From Hyphomicrobiales bacterium (GTDB lineage Bacteria > Pseudomonadota > Alphaproteobacteria > Rhizobiales > Beijerinckiaceae): a stretch of 64,000 bases of DNA. How positions within the stretch are numbered: the first letter of the stretch is position 1; each line of letters begins with the position of its first letter. The DNA is taken from positions 1-64,000 of the forward strand of contig JAIXZO010000011.1 of the NCBI GenBank assembly GCA_027489535.1, given 5' to 3'. This document shows, piece by piece, positions 1 to 7,776 of this stretch. A model generated the notes under the pieces. The model was not told where the DNA came from. It saw nothing but the letters and a program-made list of their open reading frames with translations, and ran no database searches. The position numbers were made by a program, and so were the translations under genes.

Positions 1-257
1 CCGCCGCTGGTGAGGTTGATGACGACGTTGGAGCGCTGCTTGATGACCTTGACGAAGGGGGCGAAGCCCTCGGGCGTCTGGTCGGGGCGGCCGTTTTCCG
101 GGTTGCGGGCGTGCAGATGGACGATGGCGGCGCCGGCCTCGGCCGCGCCGATGGCGGCGTCGGCGATCTCTTCCGCCGAGATCGGCAGATGCGGCGACAT
201 CGAGGGCGTGTGGATCGCGCCCGTGACGGCGCAGGTGATGATGACTTTACGTGCCAT
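1..257 (-). CDS. BKACE family (DUF849) beta-keto acid cleavage enzyme, 3' end outside window
   Basis: The first 86 residues are present; the gene runs off the left edge. It starts with MARKVIITCAVTGAIHTPSM and contains ISAEEIADAA and a VHLHARNP segment. These are the usual N-terminal features of the 3-keto-5-aminohexanoate cleavage enzyme superfamily, zinc enzymes that transfer the acyl end of a beta-keto acid to acetyl-CoA. The HLH pair belongs to the metal site in this family. The ATG at 257 follows a good GGGAGG site. It lies 17 bp downstream of the dehydrogenase at 275-1213, so the two are probably cotranscribed: that enzyme could make the 3-keto acid that this one cleaves. The substrate is not readable from this fragment; dehydrocarnitine is one known BKACE substrate. 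Confidence 0.85.
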   Translation of the reverse strand, partial: MARKVIITCAVTGAIHTPSMSPHLPISAEEIADAAIGAAEAGAAIVHLHARNPENGRPDQTPEGFAPFVKVIKQRSNVVINLTSG

Positions 258-274
258 TGGGGCCTCCCTCGGCC

Positions 275-1213
275 TTATTTCTGGTTGCGTTTATGGGCTG
301 CGAGCGCGGCGAGGCGCTCGTTGCGGCGGCGGCTGCCCTCGGCGATCCGGTCGGGATCGGCGGGGTAGGGCCATTCGGAGATGACGCGGTCCACGTTGGG
401 ACTGTCATAAACTTCGGGTTTGGCGGGATCGGATGCGAGGCGCTTGTAGAAGCCCGTGTAGCGCGCGCAGTAATCGGCGATGCCGCCGGGCGCGTTGAGG
501 TCGATGGTTTCCAGCGGACCCATGAAGGACCAGCGCAGGCCGAGACCGTCCTTCAGCGTCTTGTCGAGATCCTCGCCCGAAACATAGCCCTCGCCGACGA
601 GGCGGAAGGCTTCCGCGAGGAGCGCGCCTTGCAGGCGGTTGAGGATGAAGCCGTCGGCTTCCTTCTTCACGGTGATCGGAACTTGGCCGATCTCCTCGTA
701 GATCGCACGGGCGCGCGTGACGGCCTCGGGCGAGGTCCAGGGCGCGCCGCAGAGTTCGACGAGCGGAATGAGATGCGGCGGGTTGACCGGGTGGCCGACG
801 AGGCAGCGCGCGCGACCGGGAAGGTTCTCGGTGAACAGCGACGCGACGATGGCCGACGTGGACGAGACGAGCAGCGCGTCCTTCGGGGCGAGGCGGTCGA
901 GCTCGGCGAAGATCTCGCGCTTCAACTCCAGCTTCTCCGGGCCGTTTTCCTGCACGAAGGACACGCCGGACAGGGCGTCCGCGAGCCTCGGCGCGGCGGA
1001 GACGCGCTTCGCCGCGCCTTCGGGATCGGCGCAGAGACCGTGACGGGCGAGCGAAAGCAGCTCGTCGCGCACCGCGCCCGGCGCGGCGGCGAGGGTGGGG
1101 GCGTGCGTGTCGGTCATGCGGACCGTCCAGCCCGCGCGGGCGAAGATGGCGGCCCAGGCGCGGCCGATGAGGCCCGAGCCGACGATCGCGACGGTTTTGT
1201 TGGTTTCGGTCAT
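275..1213 (-). CDS. 3-hydroxyacyl-CoA dehydrogenase family protein (carnitine dehydrogenase / lambda-crystallin type)
   Basis: The product is 312 residues. It has an N-terminal NAD-binding Rossmann motif GSGLIGRAWA, an SSTSAI segment and the GHPVNPPHLIPLVEL stretch typical of short single-unit members such as L-carnitine 3-dehydrogenase and lambda-crystallin/L-gulonate dehydrogenase. It should oxidise a 3-hydroxy acid to the 3-keto acid with NAD. The ATG at 1213 (MTETNK) was chosen over an upstream in-frame codon because the Rossmann strand begins right after it. It sits directly upstream of the BKACE gene. That pairing resembles carnitine catabolism (dehydrogenase followed by keto-acid cleavage), but no thioesterase is visible in the window, so carnitine is only one candidate. 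Confidence 0.85.
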   Translation of the reverse strand: MTETNKTVAIVGSGLIGRAWAAIFARAGWTVRMTDTHAPTLAAAPGAVRDELLSLARHGLCADPEGAAKRVSAAPRLADALSGVSFVQENGPEKLELKREIFAELDRLAPKDALLVSSTSAIVASLFTENLPGRARCLVGHPVNPPHLIPLVELCGAPWTSPEAVTRARAIYEEIGQVPITVKKEADGFILNRLQGALLAEAFRLVGEGYVSGEDLDKTLKDGLGLRWSFMGPLETIDLNAPGGIADYCARYTGFYKRLASDPAKPEVYDSPNVDRVISEWPYPADPDRIAEGSRRRNERLAALAAHKRNQK

Positions 1214-1233
1214 GTCATGAGTTCCGAAGCGGA

Positions 1234-1323
1234 TACCGGGTCCCGGGGCGGCAGGCACCGCCCGGGATGACGGAAGGGGGGTGGCATGTTCCCGGGTCGG
1301 CTCCGCCGCCCGGGACGACAGGG
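1234..1323. repeat. Two diverged copies of dispersed palindrome family A
   Basis: The gap between livMGF and the dehydrogenase holds two imperfect CCGGGTCCCGG...CCCGGGATGAC-type palindromes, near 1236-1272 and 1287-1322. They resemble the family A units at 11.1-11.6 kb but are more diverged. They separate the transport genes from the two enzyme genes and could affect transcription between them. Confidence 0.45.
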
Positions 1324-1342
1324 GAGGCGGAAGCCGTTTGCA

Positions 1343-3865
1343 TCAGAGCCAGAGCACCTTGCGGCGAAGGTCGAGATCGTCCTTCAGGGCCTTCGAGGGG
1401 CCGGTGTGGATGACCTGACCGCGCTCGAGGGCGACGGTGCTGTCGGAGAGCGCGAGGGCGAGATCGAGGTGGTGATCGACGATGATGATCGCGATCTCCT
1501 TGCGCAGCCGGTCGAAGGTTTCGAACAGCTGTTCCACGATGGCCGGCGCGAGGCCTTCGAACGGCTCGTCGAGCAGGAGCACCCGCACGTCGCCCGAAAG
1601 CGCGCGCGCCACCGCCACCATCTGCTGCTCGCCGCCGGACAGGTAGTCGGCCGGGCTTTCGAGACGCTCGCGGATGCGGGGGAAGTACTCGTAGATGCGC
1701 TCCATCTCCCAATGGATGCCGTTGCCGGTGATGCGCTTCAGGCTGCCGAGCTCGAGGTTCTGCGCCACCGTCATGCCGGCGAAGAGACCGCGGCCCTGCG
1801 GCACGTAGCCGATGCCGAGCCGGGCGATCTCGGCCGAGGACTTGCCGAGCAGTTCGACGCCCGAAAGGTTCAGCGAGCCGGAGGCCGCCGGGGCGATGCC
1901 GGTGATGGTCTTGAGCAGGGTCGACTTGCCCGCGCCGTTGCGGCCGAGCAGCGCCACGATCTCGTTTTCGTGAACGGTCATATTCACGCCGTTGAGGATG
2001 TGGCTCTTGCCGTAGAAGGTGTTGACGCCTTCCAAGGTAAGCAGGGGCGCGGCCTTGGCGGCCGTCTCGCGCGGCTTGGCCGCGACGGAGGCGGAGCCGG
2101 AGCCGATATAGACCTCCTGCACCTTCGGGCTGGTGCGCGCATCCTCCACCGTGCCGTCGAGAAGCACGCGCCCCTCGTTCATCACCGTGACGTGATCGGC
2201 GAGCTGGAAGACGCGGTCGATGTCGTGCTCGACGAGCAGGACCGGGAGATCGGCCGAGATGCGCTTGATGATGTTGCCGATGCGGTGACGCTCGGCCGCC
2301 GCGAGGCCCGCCAGCGGCTCGTCGAGGAGCAGCACGCGGGGCGCGGAGGCGAGGGCCAAGCCCATGTCGAGCAGACGCTGGCCGCCATAGGACAGCGAGC
2401 CGGCTTCCGCCCGCTCGATGCCGGCGACGCCCAGATAACGCACGACTTCGCGCGTCTCGGCGTTGACCGCCTCGATGTCGTGGGCCGACCGCCAGAAATC
2501 GAAGCGCGCGGGATGCCGGGCCTGAACGGACAGGCGGAGATTTTCCTCCACGCTCAGTGCGGGGAAGAGATTGGTGATTTGGAACGAGCGGCCGATGCCG
2601 CTGGCCGCGATCTCCTCGGGGGAGCGGCCCGCGATGGGCTTGCCCTTGAGCGTCACCTCGCCGACGTCGGGCGTGAACATGCCGGAAAGCAGGTTGAACG
2701 CCGTCGTCTTGCCCGCGCCGTTCGGCCCGATGAGGGCGTGCAGCGTGCGGTCGCGCATGGTGATGTCGACGCCCTGCACGGCCTTGATGCCGCCGAAATG
2801 CTTGACGATGCCGCTCGCCGACAGGATCGGCCCTTCGATGGCCTCCTTCGGCCGCAGGAACTCCGGCAGCGGCATGTCTTCGATCTTGCGCGCCGACATG
2901 GCCGCATCTTCGACGACCTTCTTGCGGAAGGGCGCGAGTAGGCGGCCGGCGACTCCGACGAGGCCTTCGGGCGAGAAGACGATGAAGCCGACGAAGACGA
3001 GGCCGAACCAGAACAGCCAATTCTCGGTGTAGATCGACAGGAATTCACGGAACAAGGTGTAGAACAGCGCGCCCAAGGCCGGGCCGAGGAAGCTGCGCAT
3101 GCCGCCGATGACGACCATGGCCAGCAATTCGCCGGAGAACGCGACCGAGATCGGCTCGGCCGAGGTCATGCGGTTCTTGTAGAGGAGCAGGATGCCCGCG
3201 AGTCCGGTGATGACGGCCGAAAGGACGAAGGCCAGCAGCTTGTAGCGGTTGGTCGGGTAGCCGAGAAAGCGCGCGCGCTGCTCGTTTTCGCGGATCGCCA
3301 CGAGCACGGTGCCGACCGGCGAATTGTGGAAGCGGTGCAGGACGTAGACCACCGCGACGCCGAGGACGGCGGTGAACCAATAGAAATTGGTCGAGGATTC
3401 GAGGTCGACGCCGAAGAAGTTCGGACGCGTGATGCCGCCGAGACCGTTCTCGCCGCCCGTCACGTCCGTCCAGCGGAAGGCGACCACGAAGAGCATGGCC
3501 GAGAGGGCGAGCGTCAGCAGCGAGAAATAGACGCCGCGACGACGCAGGATGAGGAAGCCGAAGGCGGTCGCGAGAACCGCGATGACGGCGAGGCCCATCA
3601 GCGCCGGCCCGAAGAACGAGCCCGGCATGAATTCACGCTGGATGATGCCGGCCGCGTAAGCCGCGAGGCCGAACCACGCGCCGTGGCCGAAGGAGACGAG
3701 CCCCGTCCAGCCCACGAGCACGTTGAGCGCCATGCAGGCGATGGAGAAGACGACCACTTCGGTGGCCGACGTCATCGTGAGGCCGAGCGACAGCAGCAGC
3801 GGCGGCAGGATGAGGACGCCGACGACGGCGATCAGAAGAGACAGAGGGAAGCGATTGGAAAACAT
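1343..3865 (-). CDS. Fused branched-chain-type ABC transporter: LivM permease + LivG ATPase + LivF ATPase
   Basis: This single 840-residue reading frame joins three proteins that are normally separate. Residues about 1-320 are a LivM-type permease with many hydrophobic segments. Residues about 348-590 are a LivG ATPase with Walker A GPNGAGKTT near 380, an SLSYGGQ signature and VLLLDEPLAG. Residues about 612-840 are a LivF ATPase with GRNGAGKST near 640, LSGGEQQ signature and VLLLDEPFEG. All catalytic motifs of both ATPases look intact, and no stop or frame change occurs between domains. It would supply one membrane half and both motor subunits of a HAAT-family uptake system. It starts 10 bp after livH ends. 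LivM-LivG fusions are known; the triple fusion is less usual. Confidence 0.93.
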   Translation of the reverse strand: MFSNRFPLSLLIAVVGVLILPPLLLSLGLTMTSATEVVVFSIACMALNVLVGWTGLVSFGHGAWFGLAAYAAGIIQREFMPGSFFGPALMGLAVIAVLATAFGFLILRRRGVYFSLLTLALSAMLFVVAFRWTDVTGGENGLGGITRPNFFGVDLESSTNFYWFTAVLGVAVVYVLHRFHNSPVGTVLVAIRENEQRARFLGYPTNRYKLLAFVLSAVITGLAGILLLYKNRMTSAEPISVAFSGELLAMVVIGGMRSFLGPALGALFYTLFREFLSIYTENWLFWFGLVFVGFIVFSPEGLVGVAGRLLAPFRKKVVEDAAMSARKIEDMPLPEFLRPKEAIEGPILSASGIVKHFGGIKAVQGVDITMRDRTLHALIGPNGAGKTTAFNLLSGMFTPDVGEVTLKGKPIAGRSPEEIAASGIGRSFQITNLFPALSVEENLRLSVQARHPARFDFWRSAHDIEAVNAETREVVRYLGVAGIERAEAGSLSYGGQRLLDMGLALASAPRVLLLDEPLAGLAAAERHRIGNIIKRISADLPVLLVEHDIDRVFQLADHVTVMNEGRVLLDGTVEDARTSPKVQEVYIGSGSASVAAKPRETAAKAAPLLTLEGVNTFYGKSHILNGVNMTVHENEIVALLGRNGAGKSTLLKTITGIAPAASGSLNLSGVELLGKSSAEIARLGIGYVPQGRGLFAGMTVAQNLELGSLKRITGNGIHWEMERIYEYFPRIRERLESPADYLSGGEQQMVAVARALSGDVRVLLLDEPFEGLAPAIVEQLFETFDRLRKEIAIIIVDHHLDLALALSDSTVALERGQVIHTGPSKALKDDLDLRRKVLWL

Positions 3866-3875
3866 GGCGATGCGC

Positions 3876-4754
3876 TCACTCGAAGCGGGTGATGCGCTCG
3901 CCGAACAGGCCGCGGGGCCGGAACAGGAGCACGAGGAGCATGAGGAGGTAGATGGCGGCGGTGGAGGCGGCCGAATAGCCGATGCCGATCATGACGCCCT
4001 TGACGAGCCCCACGAGCAGGGCGGCGACGACCACGCCCCAGAAGGAGCCGAGACCGCCGATGACCACGACCACGAAGGCCGGGGTGATGATCTCGTTGCC
4101 CATCGCCGGATGCACCGAATAGATCGGCGCCAGCAGCACGCCCGCGAGACCCGCGAGGCCGATGCCGAGAGCCGCGACCGAGGCCATGTAGGGCTGCAGC
4201 GAAATGCCGAGCGCGCCCACCATGTCGGGGTTCTGCACGCCGGCGCGCACGACGCGGCCGAAGGACGTCTTCTGCAGCAGGAACCAGAGCCCGGCCACGC
4301 AGCCGGCCGCGATGGCGAGAAGGATCGTGCGATAGAAGGAGTAGACGAAGTCGCCGAGGAACACCTGGCCCTTCAGCCAAGGCGGAATGGAATAGGACAG
4401 CGGGGGCGCGCCGAAGATCATGCGCAGGCCCTGTTCCGCGACCATGGCGAGGCCGAAGGTGAGGAGCAGAGAAAGAATGGGGTCCGCTCGATAGAAGCGC
4501 TTGAACAGGAAGCGCTCGAACAGGATGCCGATCATCGCCACGGCGAGCGGCGAAATGATCAGGGATCCGCCGAAGCCGACATAAGGCGAAATCACCAGCG
4601 TGATGTAGGCCCCGATGGCGTAAAACGCGCCGTGCGCGAGGTTGACGATGCCGCCCAGCGAGAAGATGAGCGACAGGCCGAGCGCGATCAGCAGGTAGTA
4701 GACGCCGTCGAGCAGCCCGTTGAGCACCTGCTGCATGAAAAGAATGAAGGACAC
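3876..4754 (-). CDS. livH: Branched-chain-type ABC transporter permease LivH
   Basis: This 292-residue polytopic membrane protein has the LivH opening LLNGLLDGVYYLLIALGLSL and the NLAHGAFYAIGAY segment characteristic of this permease family. It should pair with the LivM domain of the downstream fusion to form the channel. The start at 4754 is GTG; an internal ATG at 4736 is an alternative and would remove only six residues. It lies 10 bp upstream of the fused livMGF and downstream of the substrate-binding protein, with a stem-loop between. The true substrate is unknown; HAAT-family systems import amino acids, amides and aromatic acids. Confidence 0.93.
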   Translation of the reverse strand: MSFILFMQQVLNGLLDGVYYLLIALGLSLIFSLGGIVNLAHGAFYAIGAYITLVISPYVGFGGSLIISPLAVAMIGILFERFLFKRFYRADPILSLLLTFGLAMVAEQGLRMIFGAPPLSYSIPPWLKGQVFLGDFVYSFYRTILLAIAAGCVAGLWFLLQKTSFGRVVRAGVQNPDMVGALGISLQPYMASVAALGIGLAGLAGVLLAPIYSVHPAMGNEIITPAFVVVVIGGLGSFWGVVVAALLVGLVKGVMIGIGYSAASTAAIYLLMLLVLLFRPRGLFGERITRFE

Positions 4755-4803
4755 TGAGAACCCCGGTGCGTGCCGCGCCGAGGCGGGCGGCGGTGTCGGT
4801 GGG

Positions 4804-4843
4804 CGAAAAGACGGACGCTCCCCGGCGCGAGCCGGAGAGCGTC
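4804..4843 (-). terminator. Stem-loop with T-run between livJ and livH (partial terminator or processing site)
   Basis: Read on the - strand, a 13-bp stem (GACGCTCTCCGGC with GCCGGGGAGCGTC, one mismatch) closes on a 4-nt loop and is followed by CGTCTTTT. It lies 10-50 bp after the stop of the substrate-binding protein gene and before livH. Such hairpins commonly let the binding protein be made in excess over the membrane components, by attenuation or mRNA protection. Confidence 0.7.
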
Positions 4844-4853
4844 GTGATCGAAA

Positions 4854-6104
4854 TCAGGCCGAGAAGGTGCAGACGGCCTCGTCCGGCGTCGAGGCGATGG
4901 CCTCCAGCGGCTCGTTCGGGCCGGGGACCGGACCGGACGAGGTGAAGATGTCCCACTGGTTCTTGACCTTGTCGGCCGGAAGCGCGGTGACCGCGTACAT
5001 CTCGTGCATCAGCTGGTGGTCCGACTTGCGGAAGTAGCCCTCGCGGGTCTTCAGCACGTCGAACTTCGCGCCGCTTTCGAGATGTTCGAGGATCTTGGTG
5101 GAGTCGGTCGACTTGGTCTCGGCCATGGACTGGGCCACGACCTTCATCGCGAGGTAGTCGCCCCAAGCCTGGTTTTCCGGCGGCTTGCCGTACTTCTTGG
5201 TGAAGGCGGCGACGAACTTCTGCGTGCCGGGGGTCTGGATGAGATGATGCCACACCACCGGCCAGGTGCCGACGAAGTTGCCCTTGCCGGCCGCCCAAGC
5301 GAGCGCCGTATCGAAACCGAAGCCGCCGACCGGGAAGGTGAGGCCGAATTCCGAATACTGCTTGAGGAAGTTCGTGATCTGCGCGCCCGCGAGGTTGAGG
5401 ACCACGAGGTCCGGCTTCGCGCTGCGGATCTTGAGCAGGTAGGACGAGAAGTCCGTGGCGTCCGTGGGGACGAGATCGTCGCCCGCGAACTGGCCGCCGT
5501 TGCCTTCCATGAAGCGCTTGGCGACCTTGAGAAGGTCATGGCCGAAGGCGTAGTCGGCGGTCAGCGAGTACCACTTCTTGCCCTTGACGAGACCGTCCTG
5601 CAGGAACGAGCGGCCGACCGACTTCACGTACATCGAGTTCTGAGACTCGACGTGGAACATGTAGCGCTTGCAATCGGTCGAACGCAGCGCGTCCGAATTG
5701 CCGCCGGTGTTGAAGAACAGCGTCTTCGTGCGCTGGGCGACCTGCGCGATGGTGAGGCAGGAGGCGGACGAGATTTCGCCGACGATGGCGGAAACCTTGT
5801 CGCGCTCGACCATGCGCTCGGCCTTGGTCGACGCGGTCTGCGGGTTGACCGAGTCTTCCTTCAGGATTTCGAGCTTGCGGCCGAGAATGCCGCCGGCGGC
5901 ATTGATTTCCTCGACGGCGAGATCGGCCGCCATGACGGCATATTCGCCGAGCGGGCCGAGGAAGCCGGTGCGCGGGGTGAGATGGCCGATGCGGATCACG
6001 TCCGACTGGGCACGCACGATGGCCGGCGCGCCGATGCCTGCGACCAGCGCTGCACCGCCGACGCCCTTGAGAAGGCCGCGACGGGAAATGTCGAAGTCTG
6101 TCAT
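4854..6104 (-). CDS. ABC transporter substrate-binding protein (Leu/Ile/Val-binding type), Tat-exported
   Basis: The 416-residue product begins MTDFDISRRGLLKG, a twin-arginine signal followed by a hydrophobic segment ending near APAIVRAQ. The mature part opens with IRIGHLTPRTGFLGPLGEYA, the usual start of type I periplasmic binding proteins of the LivJ class. The ATG at 6104 was chosen because GGAGGGAGG lies just before it and the Tat motif follows directly. It is the first gene of a leftward transport operon, read divergently from the GntR regulator. It should deliver the ligand to LivH/LivMGF. The ligand is unknown; the neighbouring 3-hydroxy and 3-keto acid enzymes suggest a catabolic substrate rather than a nutrient amino acid. 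Confidence 0.92.
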   Translation of the reverse strand: MTDFDISRRGLLKGVGGAALVAGIGAPAIVRAQSDVIRIGHLTPRTGFLGPLGEYAVMAADLAVEEINAAGGILGRKLEILKEDSVNPQTASTKAERMVERDKVSAIVGEISSASCLTIAQVAQRTKTLFFNTGGNSDALRSTDCKRYMFHVESQNSMYVKSVGRSFLQDGLVKGKKWYSLTADYAFGHDLLKVAKRFMEGNGGQFAGDDLVPTDATDFSSYLLKIRSAKPDLVVLNLAGAQITNFLKQYSEFGLTFPVGGFGFDTALAWAAGKGNFVGTWPVVWHHLIQTPGTQKFVAAFTKKYGKPPENQAWGDYLAMKVVAQSMAETKSTDSTKILEHLESGAKFDVLKTREGYFRKSDHQLMHEMYAVTALPADKVKNQWDIFTSSGPVPGPNEPLEAIASTPDEAVCTFSA

Positions 6105-6203
6105 GGGATTCCTCCCTCCACTTGGTGCGTCCCGGCGGGACGCCGTTTCCATCGACCGACCGTCTGGCTCTCTTGAACGGAGCGTCCACGGTCTTGCCGT
6201 GAT

Positions 6204-6215
6204 CTGTGATCACAG
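6204..6215. promoter_or_regulatory. Perfect 12-bp palindrome, candidate operator
   Basis: CTGTGATCACAG is a perfect inverted repeat in the 175-bp gap between the divergent livJ and GntR genes. FCD-type GntR regulators bind short palindromes in just this position, so autoregulation and control of both arms is likely. The TGTGA half-site also resembles a CRP/FNR-type half-site, so another regulator is possible. Confidence 0.45.
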
Positions 6216-6279
6216 TTAGCGTGACCAAGAAATCGGTGATTGTCGAGTCCCCTCGACGTCTTCTCAACGGACCCTTGCC

Positions 6280-6978
6280 TTGACCGTTCCCGTCGCCCTT
6301 TCGAAAGTGGAGCCTCTCGGCAGACGAACGCTTGCCGACTTGGCTTATGAACGTCTGTCGGAGCTTCTCGTCTCCGGCCGCTTGGCTCCCGGCGACAAGG
6401 TGTCGCTGCGCTCGACCGCCGAAATTCTCGGCGTTTCGATGATGCCGATTCGAGAGGCCGTGACGCGGCTGGTGGCGGACAGGGCGCTCGAAGTGACGCC
6501 GAACCGCGCGGTTCGGGTGCCGATGATGAGCGCTGCGCAATTCCGCGATCTGACCCGCGTGCGCATCGCCATCGAGGGTCACGCCACCGCAGAAGCCGCG
6601 CGCAACCGGACGGACGAGGACCTTGCCGCCATCGCGCGGGAGGAAACCGCGTTCAGGGCCGAAAGCCTCAAGCAAACGGCCGACCTCTCGCGCGCCGTCG
6701 AGATGAACAAGAACTTCCACTTCGCCGTCTATGCCGCTGCGAAGTCTCCCATTCTCGTCGACATGATCCGCGCCTTGTGGCTCAAGGCCGGCCCGGTCAT
6801 CAACCTCGACTTCCGCGCCAATCCCGTCCGGTTGAAGACCGGCGGCGCGGTGGGCTTTCACGCCGACGTGCTGGCGGCGATCGCGGCGGGCGAGCCCGAA
6901 GCGGCGCGCGCGGGCATCGCGAGCGACATTCTCGGCGCGGCCGACTTCATTCTCTCACGCGGCGGTCTTCCGGACTGA
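6280..6978 (+). CDS. GntR family transcriptional regulator, FadR/FCD subfamily
   Basis: The 232-residue product has an N-terminal winged helix-turn-helix (about residues 17-80, including VSMMPIREAVTRLVADRAL). A C-terminal all-helical FCD ligand domain follows, with the HFAVYAAAKSPILVDMI segment and a late GFHADVLAAIAAGEPEAAR stretch. These regulators usually repress catabolic operons and are released by an organic acid ligand. It is divergent from the liv operon and 21 bp upstream of the SDR gene, so it probably controls both. There is no ATG near the required start; TTG at 6280 is the best candidate, with only a weak ribosome site. Confidence 0.9.
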   Translation: MTVPVALSKVEPLGRRTLADLAYERLSELLVSGRLAPGDKVSLRSTAEILGVSMMPIREAVTRLVADRALEVTPNRAVRVPMMSAAQFRDLTRVRIAIEGHATAEAARNRTDEDLAAIAREETAFRAESLKQTADLSRAVEMNKNFHFAVYAAAKSPILVDMIRALWLKAGPVINLDFRANPVRLKTGGAVGFHADVLAAIAAGEPEAARAGIASDILGAADFILSRGGLPD

Positions 6979-6999
6979 CCGCCCATTCTCGGAGCTTTC

Positions 7000-7776
7000 A
7001 TGGATCTCGACATCAAGGGACTGCGCGTCCTCGTCACCGCCGGCGCGAACGGCATCGGCCTCGAAATCGCCCGCGCCTTCGTGCGCGAGGGGGCGAAGGT
7101 GCATGTCTGCGACGTCGATGCCGGCGCGATCGGCACGCTTTCGGCGAGCGATCCGCAGCTGACGGCCTCGATCTGCGACGTGGCCGACCGGGGCTCCGTG
7201 CAGCGCCTTTTCGAAGACGCGATGGGCGTGCTCGGCGGGCTCGACGTGCTGGTGAACAATGCCGGCATTGCGGGGCCGACGGGACGCGTGGAGGAGATCA
7301 ATCCCGAGGATTGGGACCGCTGCATCGAGGTGTGCCTGTCCAGCCAGTTCAATTGCGCGCGTCTTGCGATCCCGCATCTGCGCAACAGCAAGAACGCCTC
7401 AATCGTGAACCTGTCCTCAGCCGCCGGAAAGCACGGCTTCGCCATGCGCGCGCCCTATGCGGCGGCGAAATGGGGCGTGATCGGCTTCACCAAGTCGCTC
7501 GCCATCGAACTCGGCCCCGACGACATCCGCGTCAACGCGATCCTGCCCGGCCTCGTGGCGGGCGACCGCCAGCGCCGCGTGCTGGAGGCCAAGGCGCAGC
7601 AGAAGGGCATCTCGTTCAAGGAGATGGAGCAGGTCGCCTTCTCCTTCACCTCGATCAAGGAATATGTGACGCCGCAGCAGATCGCCGACCAGATCGTGTT
7701 CATGGCGAGCCCGCGCGGGCGCACGATTTCGGGACAGGCGATTTCGGTGGACGGCGACACGAGGATGCTCGGTTGA
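7000..7776 (+). CDS. SDR family NAD(P)-dependent oxidoreductase
   Basis: This 258-residue classical short-chain dehydrogenase has a cofactor loop TAGANGIG (residues about 13-20), the NNAG motif, a serine in NLSSAAGKHG and the catalytic Tyr153-x3-Lys157 pair in APYAAAKWG. The C-terminal ISGQAISVDGD stretch is typical. It probably oxidises or reduces a small hydroxy or keto acid. It follows the GntR regulator by 21 bp and overlaps the start of the EamA permease, so the three form one rightward transcript. The substrate is not known. Confidence 0.92.
   Translation: MDLDIKGLRVLVTAGANGIGLEIARAFVREGAKVHVCDVDAGAIGTLSASDPQLTASICDVADRGSVQRLFEDAMGVLGGLDVLVNNAGIAGPTGRVEEINPEDWDRCIEVCLSSQFNCARLAIPHLRNSKNASIVNLSSAAGKHGFAMRAPYAAAKWGVIGFTKSLAIELGPDDIRVNAILPGLVAGDRQRRVLEAKAQQKGISFKEMEQVAFSFTSIKEYVTPQQIADQIVFMASPRGRTISGQAISVDGDTRMLG

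Noticed and set aside
6204-6215. Palindrome as a CRP/FNR site
   Set aside because: TGTGA-TCACA half-sites are adjacent with no 6-bp spacer, so the spacing is wrong for CRP; a GntR-type operator fits the context better.
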